This document shows positions 1 to 11,194 of a DNA stretch of 64,000 bases, in pieces. Within the stretch, counting starts at the first letter, position 1, and each line of letters begins with the position of its first letter. Below the pieces are notes generated by a model. It saw nothing but the letters and a program-made list of their open reading frames with translations, was not told the DNA's origin and did not search any database. This stretch comes from Chrysopilus asiliformis (taxonomy: Eukaryota > Arthropoda > Insecta > Diptera > Rhagionidae), in contig OZ035960.1 in NCBI GenBank assembly GCA_964034945.1, forward strand, positions 16,587,403 to 16,651,402. The letters are read 5' to 3'. Position numbers and translations under genes: made by a program.

Positions 1-323
1 ATTTTCCATAAATACATAGATGTAATATCTTATTGCAGTGGCGTAACGACAAATTTTGAGAGAATTCTGTAGGAGTATATTAGATGTACATCTTAATTCT
101 GATAGACTTGTCATTTGAAACAACTTTCGTTCGAATTGTAAATTGCGACTCCGGGGTTTTCTGCCGCAATTAACATAAACTCTTTTTAATACGAGTTTTC
201 TTAATTGAAAAGTTGTGTATTTGTAATGTTATTGTCCAAAAATCAATTAATAAAGTAAGAAAAAGAAAGCGGAATTCTGCGTGACGTTTATTGTGTCGCA
301 AGTCGATTAGCATAAGAGTCTAA

Positions 324-1548
324 CCCAACTAACAATTTTCGTCTCATAAGACTCTACTAGAGTCTTTTGAGAGTTTTCATACAGGGCTATTTCACCCTTG
401 TAGGATGCTACAACTGTTTTTTGAGTGGCTCATGAGGCTTAAATGGCGCACTTATGAGAACTTTTTTTATCTGATAACAAGACATCAGTTCTTTTTGTAA
501 GAGTCACGAGAGGTTCACAAGAATACTATTTGAATTCTAATGAGAGTTTATTGATATTCTCATAAAACTTTCATAACAAGTACGTTATGCTTTGCTAAAA
601 AGAGAAGAGTATATAAAAATATCTAGCCGGTTTTATTTTTGAAGAGTTAAAGTAATTTTTTAAAGAGTAAAAGTTATTTTTGAAGTGTTTATTTATTTTC
701 GGATCCGAGTCATGTCTACGTTTGCGTATGATAATATTGTATTAGAATTTCATATGACATAGATTTTAAATTCTATTTTTTCGGATATATAGACAAAAAT
801 TATATGGGGAATGCAATTTTCCTGATAATATAACATATTGTACTTCGAAAAAATGCGAAACCCCTCGAAAAAATCGAAAAAGTTAGATATATTATAAATC
901 GGAAATATAATATGGAAAAATTAAATTTTTAATATAATTGATCAAACTGTTTCAATTGTTTTAATGCGTTTTTGTTTTTAACGAAAATAGCTTTTTGCAG
1001 TGTTTTTAGGTGCTAATTTACATATAATAAGAGTTTTTGGAATTTCAAAGTTTTACTGTTAAAAAAGATCAAGGAAAAATATGGCGCCTGTTGACGAAGA
1101 TTTATTTTAAGAATAAAATTCTACTAATAAGAACATAAGCTCGCGTTATGCGAGTTCAACTCTTTTATGTCTCATATGAGCATTTTAACAAGTATTTTTA
1201 TACTTAAACTTTTACAAGCGCGTTTTTATGAGAATCATACGAATTAACTGCTCATAACGTTTTTATTTAAGATTTAAACTCTTTAAGTGTTAAAACTTTA
1301 TAAAAAATATACAATGAGAACATAAGTTTTTAAAGGCTCGCTACAAGAGTTCAAAAATCGCCTTGCTATAAGCGTAAAAGATTCAGTAGCTCTAGTAGCG
1401 TCATACTCTTATAAAAAGAACGCTATCAGAAAAAATTAGAGTGTCATTACAAGAACTATATTATGAGTGTTTCCAGTGTGTTAAGAATATTTAATGAGAA
1501 GATTTCAAAATTCGTAAGAGTTTTGGTCTGGAGAGTTTGTTAGTTGGG
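324..1548. repeat. Foldback element with dispersed TCTCATAAG-type motifs
   Basis: CCCAACTAACAA at 324-335 faces its exact complement at 1537-1548. Between them, words of the form TCTCATAA, CTTATGAG and AGAACATAAG recur in both orientations many times, so the whole interval can fold on itself. No coding frame was found. Class unknown; probably non-autonomous. Confidence 0.6.
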
Positions 1549-1680
1549 ATTTCTAAGAGAATTAGAAGGGAGAGGGACAATGATTGACATGTTATGTATA
1601 CAAATGAGTACATTATCTAAAAGAGACTTCTAAAAAGATATTTAAATTTTTTAAATTTTGAAATATATTGTGTTGCTACA

Positions 1681-1800
1681 TATTATTATTGAAAAAAGCA
1701 AAAAAAAATGTTCAATAATAATATATATTTTCAATAATAATATATAATATATATCAATAATAATATATATTTTTATATATTATTATTGAAAAAAGCAACA
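1681..1800. repeat. AT-rich palindromic repeat cluster
   Basis: The word TATTATTATTGAAAAAAGCA occurs directly twice (about 1681 and 1778), with inverted TTCAATAATAATATA copies between. It is simple, strongly folding sequence next to the DD41D fragment. Confidence 0.6.
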
Positions 1801-1842
1801 ACACATTTTTTTTGCTATTAGAAATAAATGCCGAGTGAAAGG

Positions 1843-2134
1843 GTTAAGTCGTTGGTTTATACCAACAAGCCAACAACGTTAGAGGAGCTCAGGAACAATA
1901 TCGAACGCGAAATTGCCAACGTTCCGGCCGATATGTGTGGAAGAGTGGTGGAAAATTGGCTCCAAAGAATCAATCAGCAAACGTGCTCGCGGTGACCATA
2001 TGAACGACATCGAATTTCATACTTAAATGTAACATGTCCACTACACCTGGAATAAATTTCAGCTCGATACCTCAATTATTCTGTGTTTTATTTAATTACA
2101 AAATTGTTATGTCCTTATTGAAAGACCCGATATA
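1843..2134 (+). mobile_element. DD41D-type Tc1/mariner fragment (3' end)
   Basis: The sequence matches the 3' part of the element at 20533-21849. It encodes [20 protein letters not shown] and [14 protein letters not shown], then breaks frame, and runs to the terminal repeat reading AAGACCCGATA. The 5' part, including all catalytic residues, is missing. An insertion of bases near 1977 shifts the frame before the usual RGGHMND end. Confidence 0.85.
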
Positions 2135-2266
2135 ACAGAAATTTTTAACGGCTCGTAAAATACTACACATCTGGCTACACTTTGCATGAAAGACTCAGTA
2201 AAAATGGAAAAACTATTAGTACTCAAAAAAATTGAATTATTAATGCAAAATTTGAGTCATATTTAC

Positions 2267-2384
2267 CATTTGGATTTTTCAATCTTGGCAATAAACCCTT
2301 GATCACTTCCAAATATTGAGCGAATTCTTCATCTAGAATTTCAAGAAGTTCAATCTTTTGAACTCGCGGATTAGCCTTAGCCAT
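2267..2384 (-). CDS. Possible first coding exon of an unidentified gene running off the left edge
   Basis: The ATG at 2384 is preceded by CAA (A at -3) and by an in-frame TGA 15 bases upstream. It opens 39 codons plus one base, beginning MAKANPRVQKIELLEILDEE and containing QYLEVIKGLLPRLKNPN. A donor-like G/GTAAAT follows. The composition is charged and amphipathic, unlike the surrounding AT-rich shadow frames. I do not recognise the protein. It could also be the start of a transposon gene. The next exon would lie to the left, and none was recognised between 1 and 2266. Confidence 0.35.
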
Positions 2385-4492
2385 TTGATTTTTATACGTT
2401 CACAGCAATTAGCAATAATTTAATATTCACAATAAATTAAATTAGATAAATGACATAAAAACACATTTCAGGCAATGTTTACTGTTCCCTCTGATGTCTG
2501 GTAGTTAATGTGGTTTTAACTACAAAGTTGGGTTGGTTATCCCAAATTTACAACAATGCTCTATATTAAATTTTAATGTCTCAATATTAGGAAATATTTC
2601 GTCTCGCCTGAAAACACCAAAACATAAACCATAAAGATATGGGAAAGGTCGATGGTAAATTTCCCTTAAAAGTAATCACTTGACACCGCCTAACCGAAAG
2701 TTGATTCGACTCATTCTCACTCGGTTATCACTTTTAATAAATTAAGTTCACTTTGGTCCTTAATTTTGTATCCGATATACGAGTTTATACTCGTATGGCT
2801 TTGGAAAGGTCGCAATGGGAATCCCTCTTAATTTATATCTTGGCATATTTTCTTGAATATTTTATCAAAATGTGTAAACATTGTGCGTCGGGTGTCAAGG
2901 ATTAATTTTAGGTAACGTACGGTGGTAAAAACTCCCATAACATTTTAGTTCTGCTGGTTTATCGTTATCACATGCTTGTGTAGCTTCGTGTACGACATGA
3001 TGGCATATAATTTACAAAAATAAATTAAGGAAGATAATTTAAAATAAATTAATAATTAAACAAAAATGCATATGGAGTATATCTCGAGAGGGCACAACTA
3101 ATTGGAAATAAAAAATCTTCGGGAAAAAATGTAATTAGCTTTTGGCAAACAAGTTTTATATTTAAAGGGATCATTCTAATTAAGTATTTATAAAATTTCT
3201 TTGAAATACCACAGCCCCCGTTATAAACGACTCCATTAGAAAGATAAGCATAAAGTTGTCGAAACTTTTGAAGCAATTAATTTTAAGGCTTGGCGAAATT
3301 TGGGAGGTGAAGTATTTTTCGATTTTATGAAAATTAACGCGAATATTGTTTAGGAAACATTTGTTAATTAAATATTAAACAAGGTGAATCGTAGAAAATG
3401 TTTTGAAATTGATTTTATCGTACATTTACGACGTACAACACAATTGTGTTATTTACTCTTTCACAGTAGTGTATAAATTATGGATCTCCCGCGAAATTTC
3501 TTTGGGGGATCCTCAAAAATTTAAACCCAATGCTGCAACCGCAAAAAAAATCAAAGGTATTGAACATTTGTATTTTTTTAGAGAAAACAAATCATGACTT
3601 GGACGAAAATTATAAAGTCATATCCCGACAAAAGCAAATAAAAAATTTGCGCCACAGGCGAAATTTTTCTAAACAGAATTCGACGCAATGATTTAAATTA
3701 AGGGTTACACAATTCCGAGCAGAAATTAATTTATTTTTCAAACTTTTTCATGTATCATAAATCGTGAGAAAATCAATAAAAAGAACTACACAGCGAGAAT
3801 ATTTTTTTGAGATATTTACGCCGTAGGTGAAAGATGCGACGCAGGCGACGCAGGCGAATAAAATATAATTTACAGTAACCCCAAACCAAGGTCGAGTATA
3901 TTTTAAATATTTATGGCGTATTCGAATGGGCTGTTCTTAATGATCGAAAATGACTCAATCTAGATCGAAGAGTAGTTAAATAAAGATAAGAAACCTAGAA
4001 CAAATTTTGGGGTAACCCAAAAAAATTCGACAGCGGAAATGAAATCTTTACTATGCCTGGCAAAAAGATTATTTTCTCTGATGTTTTGACGCTCAACTGT
4101 ATAAAAATCAATAAAAATATTTGAAGATTGATAACTCTACTATATTTTCCATACATATTAAAAGTTCTATGAAAAATTCTGTTGTTTCCTGTCTTTAGTT
4201 TACTAATCTTTGATATAGATTTTAAATCGAATAGAACATTTTGACAATTTTTTTCTAACAAAATTATATTCAATAAAGTAAGCACTCATCGACTCTAGAG
4301 TAGAGCATGCTCTAAATCTCTGATTTGAATTCGCCATTATCGATCCTTTTTTAGAGTTAAGAAATTATGATTTATAATTCGGGAAAACAGAGTAGTTTCT
4401 GGGTAGCCGTGACAATATACAGAAATTCAGAAAACTAATTAGTGGCGTTTAGTCACTCTATTTTTAGAATACATGTTTTTAAAGGTCCCAGA
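2385..4492. other. No gene seen; AT-rich, possible upstream region of the 2384 exon
   Basis: Open frames here are short and look random. Two diverged copies of a roughly 30-base segment starting GGAAAGGTCG occur near 2641 and 2806, both ending in CTTAATTT-like sequence. The stretch directly right of 2384 would be the promoter side if that exon is real, but no clear core promoter was identified. Confidence 0.4.
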
Positions 4493-4713
4493 GAGTAGAT
4501 TGATACTGAAATGCAAAAGTTTTCCCGTGAAAAGTCCGCAAAAATGCTATGCACTGTCTATGCATTGTCTATGCACTGTCTATGCACTGTCTAATCACTG
4601 TCTATGCGCTGTCAAGATAGGCTCATTTTTACACTAAAACAGAATCCGAAACCAACACTTTTCACGGGAAAACTTTTTAATTTCAGTTTTCATAGAATGC
4701 GAATCTACCCCCA
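4493..4713. repeat. Palindromic element with 11-bp tandem repeat in its loop
   Basis: GTTTTCCCGTGAAAAGT on the left arm faces ACTTTTCACGGGAAAAC on the right arm, with GTAGATT and GAATCTAC-type ends outside. The central part holds about five tandem copies of TATGCACTGTC (4557-4612). Confidence 0.75.
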
Positions 4714-4861
4714 AGCCTTACGACGTCTTGCTTAAGCCACCGTTCGCACAAATTTAAAACTAAAGTTTAGCATCAGTTTAGGCAAAAATGGAGTTTAGTC
4801 TATTAATAAACAATTTGTTTAATTGAACTGCAGATAAAATTTGTTTATTAATAGGCTGATG

Positions 4862-4999
4862 TTTAAGTGCCGTTTGCACCAACAAAACTTAGCAACTTAT
4901 GTATGTACAACTTAAAAAATTTAAGTCGAAGAATTTCTACGGTTTAAGTAGGCTAACCACAACTTAATTTTTTAAGAATAATACGCGCAAACGGGCCTA
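4862..4999. repeat. Small foldback element
   Basis: AAGTGCCGTTTGCACC at the left faces a diverged complement (GCGCAAACGGGCCTAA) at the right. Just upstream, 4801-4855 is a separate AT-rich hairpin with arms ATTAATAAACAA and TTTGTTTATTAAT. Confidence 0.5.
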
Positions 5000-5060
5000 A
5001 GTTGCGTATTTAATTTTAACATATTGGTCAACAAAACTTCAGTTTATCTTTATGACTATT

Positions 5061-5282
5061 AAGCCTAAACCACAATGCGTGCGTGCGTGCGGCATTATTT
5101 TGTTCTGGCATCTAGTAGTTGTCACCGCGTCTAAAAGTAGAGACTGAGCCTACTCTACGCGGCACGGACGCGGCAACGCGTCTGAGTAACGCGCTGTTAT
5201 ACATTTACTCATATAAATGCGTAGTTTTTACTTTCACCGTGTGGGTGCCGCACGCACGCACGCGCAATTGTGGTTTAGGCTT
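5061..5282. repeat. Foldback MITE with GTGC-rich arms
   Basis: AAGCCTAAACCACAAT at 5061 continues into GCGTGCGTGCGTGCGGCA. It is mirrored by TGCCGCACGCACGCAC and ATTGTGGTTTAGGCTT ending at 5282. The inverted repeats are about 34-37 bp and nearly perfect. No transposase is present. No clean target duplication was seen. Confidence 0.8.
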
Positions 5283-6486
5283 TATACTTGTATGTATGGA
5301 AATGAAACTAACATTTGTATGTTACAGGATTAATATGTTGTCTTTTATTTTGTGCGAAATCTTATAAATACTGGAATCAAATATTAATAACAATCATGAT
5401 AATATTTTTTCCCATATCTTTTATTATACAAACAAATTTTTAATTTTGATTTCTTTAAAATGTTAATTGGTTTTTTATTTTGATTATTTTTGTATTTTGT
5501 TCCTTTTATGATTTCACTTATTTTAAATGTATGTTTTTAATAAATATATTCTTTTAAGTTTTGACCAAATAAAACATTTACAAAAAATCTCATGAGGCAT
5601 TTTTTTAACAGTTCAACAATTTTAACAATTTTCCGTCTTTTTTTTTGCTTCCGTTTATATATTTTACAATAAAACTCTTTCAATAACCTGATGAGATTAC
5701 TAAGTTAATTTAGAAATTATTACACATTTACCATTTAATTTACATATAATTATGTAGATAGGTATTTATATTATTAAGTTATTGTTTCGATTAATATTGT
5801 TTAATATTTTCCACGTTTACAATTTATATAATATTAATTAACTTTCTTTTATTTAATATTTCTTTTAATTTTGGTTTTTAGTGGAAGTAATGTTGTTTAA
5901 CATCACAAATATCAAATATAATTTTATGTTTTTTCCCCATCTTAAGATCTAATAGTACTACACAAAAGTTTCTGTTTTTTTTTAATTTCCATAATCTATA
6001 CAATAACTCTATAATTTATAAGGTAAATTACTCAGACTATGCTTTTATATTGTTCACATGCTTTTTCTATATTTTTCATACAAAAAGCTAATTTTTTTGT
6101 GACAATTCTGCTGGTTTTTCTTGTTACACAAATATAATTGCATGTAATTTTTATTTTCTCTATTTTTTGGCTTTTTTTTAAGTTTTATATTTTTTTATTG
6201 TCTAGAATACGCATAGAAATTTTTTTTGTTGTGTTTTTGGATTTCGTATTTGTTTTGAATTTTTATCTGACACTAAAATTTAAATCCAGAAATTTTCGAA
6301 GAAAAAATATTAGTTCCTTTCTTATTCTCTTATAATATTTGCATTTTATTGGTCTTTCTTTTCACTTTTTTTTATCAAAACGAATTGTTTTGTTTTTAAT
6401 AAAAAATGTATCCTTTCTATTTGATCTTTTCCGCAACTTTTAAGCAAAAAATAATCAACTGTCATAATAGTACCTATACATTTTAT
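5283..6486. other. AT-rich stretch, nothing recognised
   Basis: Very T-rich sequence with long T and A runs. Frames here come from poly-T composition. No splice-linked coding, repeat ends or RNA gene were recognised. Confidence 0.5.
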
Positions 6487-6494
6487 AAACATTT

Positions 6495-7454
6495 CAGAGA
6501 TGGAAAACGTTATCGTCACGTAACGATATAACGAAATGAATTTCCGGATTTTTCTTCAAAAATATGTTATAACGTTATAGAAATTTAAATCCGTTACAAT
6601 AACGGAAAACGTAACGAAAACCGAAAATTTTTTTTTTCATTATTTCTTAATTTTTGCCTTGGGGTCTATTATGGAATACGAGCGTAATCGTAACGATTGG
6701 GATTTGCCTGTTGTTGTTAGTGTTTTCTACTAACAACAACAGGCAAATGCCAATCGTTACGATTACGATCGTATTCCATAATAGGCCACCTTATTTTATT
6801 TTGTGAAATTCTCCACAAAAATTCATCAAGGATAACCCCATACAGAGCTGCATAATAATTAAAATATTGGGCTAATATTTTTAATCATATTTGGACTCTA
6901 AAACGTACTTTATTTTGGCCAGATCACTAATTCTGGAATTCTGGAGACATGGAAAAGAAAATATTTTATGCAAAAGCATAGTGATAGTGAATCTGGCTAC
7001 AAAGTACGATTCTGAATTAATGACGTGAAAATATCCTAAAATTCAATATTCAGCAATACAAAACATGTCGTTTTTGTTGTGCAGTTTTTTTTAAATGAAC
7101 AAAACTCGTACCATTATTTTTTTTTCTTTTAAATTGTATTTTGATTTTTTTGTTTTGTTTTTATTTGTATGTTTTACTAATTTTTGTTCGGTTTTATTAT
7201 TGTTATTTTTATGGCATTTATTTTTATTACTGAATTAAACTGAATTATTTTGTGATAAATAAACTATGATTAAGGTGCATTTTTTTTAAATTTTCAGTTT
7301 CAATACAATGTTTAACGAAATAAAAACGTTATAACATAGCGAAATGAAATTTTATATTGTTAAAAAACGAAAAAACGTATCGAAATAAAATTTGAATTTC
7401 GTTACATAACGTAACGCATAACGTTACGAGTTTGTGTTTCTCTTGCCATCCCTG
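6495..7454. mobile_element. hAT-like non-autonomous element
   Basis: It begins CAGAGATGG and ends CCATCCCTG, a hAT-type terminal pair. It is flanked by AAACATTT and AAATATTT, an 8-bp duplication with one mismatch. Its arms are rich in AACGTTA and GTAACG words in both orientations. A diverged minus-strand relative lies at 58812-59625. No transposase frame remains. Confidence 0.8.
6662..6787. repeat. Near-perfect 58-bp-arm palindrome nested in the hAT-like element
   Basis: The left arm reads CTATTATGGAATACGA and later TTTGCCTGTTGTTGTTAGT. The right arm repeats both in reverse complement around a short loop (GTTTTCT). Only a few mismatches separate the arms, which suggests recent insertion of a small MITE. 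Confidence 0.85.
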
Positions 7455-7513
7455 AAATATTTGAAAAATATTAAATAAAAAAAAATAAAGTTCTTTTGAA
7501 ATCTAATAAACAT

Positions 7514-8010
7514 TCAGCCCTATTCCCGTAAACGGCGGGACGTGTACGCCGCGGGATTTGGCGTTTCCCGCAGAAAATTTGCATTCTGCTAAACGCAATT
7601 GTCCCGGCGTGTGCCGTGGTGCTGAAAACGTTTTACTTTCGGTATTACACTAAACGCACCCTCGAATGTTTTGAGTTTTCCATACATTTATTTCCCGCGC
7701 GTAAATCGTTGCGGGACCAATCAATTAAATAGAAAGTTTGAAAAAAAAATGTGAATTTTATTTATACATTCAATGAATTTTAACTAAATATAAGTTTTGA
7801 AGGTCAGGAAAAACTAACTAGACGCAGTACAATCATTTAATTGAACAAATAAAACTTCATGCGTATCAAATTAGCAAAACTGTCAAAATAGTCAGCGCGG
7901 GGCTCAATAAAACTGCGTTTCTACGTCTACTAGAATAAGAAAATTTCATTCGATCGAGATAAAACTTGCGTGGCGTATACACGTCCCGCCGGTTACGGGA
8001 ATAGGGGTGA
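7514..8010. repeat. MITE with CCCTATTCCCGTAA termini
   Basis: TCAGCCCTATTCCCGTAA plus CGGCGGGACGTGTA at the left is mirrored at the right, ending TTACGGGAATAGGGGTGA. The inverted repeats are about 37 bp in a GC-rich contrast to the AT-rich flanks. The interior is non-coding. Confidence 0.85.
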
Positions 8011-8202
8011 TTATTAATTTTTTTACTGATATTTTTTATATAGTGTCATGACTTTTTTCTATAATTGTTAAAAATAGTTATTGTAAAAAATGTTTTGTGC
8101 ATTCCATTAGCTCAGTTTCACACACGATGAGACAAATTTCACACACTACTAGGTTCTTTAATATTTTTCCAAATCGAAACAGTAAAGACTTACAAATCCT
8201 AA

Positions 8203-8450
8203 GACCCGTTTACACTTGCGACTTTTTCTTGAATTTCTCCGTGAATTTTATTCAGAATTTGTTCCACGAATTTTATTCGTAACAATTTTATTCGCAGAAT
8301 AATCACACTTAGAAAAAGTTGTCAAAATTTGAATTTATTCCTGTGATTTTGTATGAAAAAATTCCAGTACTGGAAAAACAAATTTCAGAATTTTGTGTCG
8401 TAATGTAGTGTCGCAGAATAAAATTGGCGGAATAAAGTGTAAACAGCGCC
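8203..8450. mobile_element. PIF/Harbinger-like MITE
   Basis: The inner terminal sequence CGTTTACACTT faces AAGTGTAAACAGCGCC. TAA at 8200-8202 and TAA at 8451-8453 make a 3-bp target duplication, as in PIF/Harbinger. The interior is rich in GAATTTTATTC-type words. It abuts a second MITE that shares the right TAA. Confidence 0.65.
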
Positions 8451-8453
8451 TAA

Positions 8454-8828
8454 AGGTGCCGCTCCACATGAGAGTAAATGCCGGCGAGAACCTCTCGATA
8501 GCAGCTACTCGCAAATGGACACGTCTCTGAGAGTCGCTCGCAGAAACTCGCGAGCTAGTTTCTGCGAACTATCAAAAGTGATTCTACTCTCTAGTCGACA
8601 CGCACCCACTGAACTCTCGGGGAGTTGCTCGCCAGATACGAACGGCGTTTGAATTTCGCTAGTAGCTCTCGCGAACTCGTCAAAGCAAGATGTCAAAAAA
8701 ATCAAGATATTGGTCTTGAAAAGAGAAAAATCGTCGAAATTAACTCTCAAATGGACAACCTCCTGCGAGTAACTCTCGAGAGTTTTTGAGAGTTACTCGC
8801 GTATTTACTCTCATGTGGAGCGACACCT
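8454..8828. mobile_element. PIF/Harbinger-like MITE with 30-bp terminal repeats
   Basis: AGGTGCCGCTCCACATGAGA at 8454 faces a reverse complement ending TGGAGCGACACCT at 8828. TAA flanks both ends (8451-8453 and 8829-8831). The interior carries many CTCGCGA and GAGAGTT words in both orientations. The minus-strand frame inside is not a gene. Confidence 0.8.
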
Positions 8829-8831
8829 TAA

Positions 8832-9750
8832 GAAACAAAAATTCAAATCCTAGGTTTCTATTTGGCAAAAAATTAAGCTCTATGAACCATAACCCGTGTA
8901 ATTGTTAACTACTTCCCCTAATTATTACAAAATTTTTGTTTTAACGCAACAGCGGACATTAAGCCATCTATACGCTTGAGTTACAATGGATTGGCAGCAA
9001 TCGCGACAGCATGTATTTATTGGCAGTTAATACAAAAGTATGAAAATAATGTTTATTTTTCGTTTTGAATTTTTGAGCACATAAACGGTTATAAAAACAG
9101 TTGAGTGTTAAACAATTTTCAAAAGAAATTAATTTTTTTCAGATATTTTAAAATTATTTACAAATTTTATTTACATGCTAATTATATAAGAAAATATTTG
9201 TATAAATATTTTTGCTAAAACACATTTTTCTCGTTTTGATAAAATTATTTTAATGACAAAAATATTTGTTTATTATAATTTTTTTATTCAAATATAATAG
9301 GTACTTAAAATTGATATAGTTGTGAATGAATATACATAATTTAATTGTGCACATTATAAAAAATCTCTTATTTTTGTTTTCAAAATACCAACCAACTTTA
9401 ATAATTTCCCATTATTCCTTGATGTGGTGAAAATGGCAATTATCAATTTTGATTATGTTTGGAAGCAGTACACCGAAGTGATAAAGAATTGCTCAATAGG
9501 GGGCCTCTCCATCGAACAGAAAGGCCATTATTTTTAGTTTTCGGTCATTATTTATGGATTTTTTGTTAATATAATTCTTGTAACAAAGAAAAATGCATGT
9601 TCTGTAACTTTGTTTATTTTTTTTAACTGAACACAAAACAGTAAACACATCAAATTACATTGAAAATTCTTAAATCTTTAAGGAACAGCAACAGTCAATC
9701 ATATCTATCAAAATGTGTCATTTATTTCAATAATTCGAATCAGAGTTTCC
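8832..9750. other. AT-rich stretch, nothing recognised
   Basis: There are no convincing coding segments and no terminal repeats. Composition is simple AT. Confidence 0.45.
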
Positions 9751-10022
9751 TTAACACTAAACATACCAGCACTTAATACATACCTATTTCTACCATGGAC
9801 GGTCAAATGACCGGCTGTGCTAGATAACGGTATATGACAAGTATTACTCAAAGTAAACAAAATATAAATAAAAAATAATAATAGAATATTACATAAGTGT
9901 ATATATAATAAATAGAAAAAGTCATAAAGTCAAGTGCGCAAAAACTATAAGATTATATGCGCTTTTTAAATGCAAAAGTCCATAAGTGGTCAAAATACCG
10001 CTTATGGTATGTTTAGTGTTAA
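9751..10022. mobile_element. piggyBac-like MITE (TTAA)
   Basis: TTAACACTAAACATACCA at 9751 is mirrored by TGGTATGTTTAGTGTTAA at 10022. The ends include the TTAA target duplication typical of piggyBac insertions. No transposase is present. Confidence 0.8.
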
Positions 10023-10136
10023 AAGAAGATCAATTTTATTTTATGTATTTTTGTTTTAAAAAATATATTAATATCATTCTAATTTGATACTAAATTTTTC
10101 ATTTTCATAACGATATTGAGTTAAAGTTTGACTTTT

Positions 10137-11194
10137 CACGGAAAAAACATATAGGAACCACTCCACCAAAATCGCATGCTCCAGTCCACCATAGATGGGA
10201 AAAAACGGCATAGTGGCCAAATATGGGAATCATTCCCATAAAAAAGGTGTAACAGCTCCCACATTTTTTAGGACACATTCCAACAAAAAAGTGGTCGTAT
10301 TCTTTTTTTTGGTGTAACCATTCCCAAAATTATGGCAAAGACTCCAACGTGTTACATGGAGAGATTACTATATATGTGAGACTGGTTACGACAAAAATAT
10401 GGCGACATTCCCTTTTGTTAAGGACTCAATCCCATAAAACGTTGTAATGTCTCCATTGATTATTGGATTCTCTCCTATATATATTCGCAACATTATAATT
10501 TGAAATAGGATACGTTCCTATAATTATAGCACCAAGTCCTATCTGTATAGGACTGGAGACTTTTTTTTATTGGATCCTGTCCAATCTAAAGAGGACAAAC
10601 AAAAATTCGAGTTATCGAATATTCGAGATAGGGAAGTCCGGGACTTGAAAATATTCGAGATATCAAATAGCTCGAGTAAACAAAAATTCCCTGTAATTAA
10701 AAAAAATTTCCGACACAAGTGTCAGAGTGTGGCACTAGGCAGGTCCAAGCTATATACATATACTCCGAGTTCGCAAACCACGTGTGAATTATAATCGAAG
10801 AAAAAATTCGACTTGAATTATCATATTCGCTGAATCCCATTTGCATAGGAATGAGTCCACCAAAACTTAGGATTCATTCCATTTTTTTTTGTAGGACTGA
10901 GCCCTACATAATATTGGAGTCATTTCTAAAAACAGTGGGAATGATTCCATTCCATAATATAGTAATGAATCCACCCCAGATTAACAACGTCTCCAATGCA
11001 AACTAGGGACGAGTGCTACTTGTGTTGGAATGTGTCCATTCTTCTCTCAGCCCTATTTACATAGTAATGATTCCACGAAAAGTAGGACTAGTTCCAATAT
11101 TTATTGGAGCCTTTCCTACAAAATGGTGCAATGACTCCTATAATCGCTTTCCACCATTTTATAGGAACGATTACTATGTGGATTTTTTTCCGTG
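10137..11194. repeat. Inverted-repeat element made largely of GGA-N5-TCC motifs
   Basis: CACGGAAAAAACATA at 10137 faces a diverged complement ending TTTTTTTCCGTG at 11194. Two blocks, about 10150-10575 and 10850-11175, are packed with an 11-base word GGA-N5-TCC and near variants. Examples are GGAACCACTCC, GGAATCATTCC, GGACACATTCC, GGATACGTTCC, GGAATGAGTCC, GGATTCATTCC and GGAATGTGTCC. The middle (10576-10850) lacks it. Translation gives nothing recognisable. Class unknown. Confidence 0.75.
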
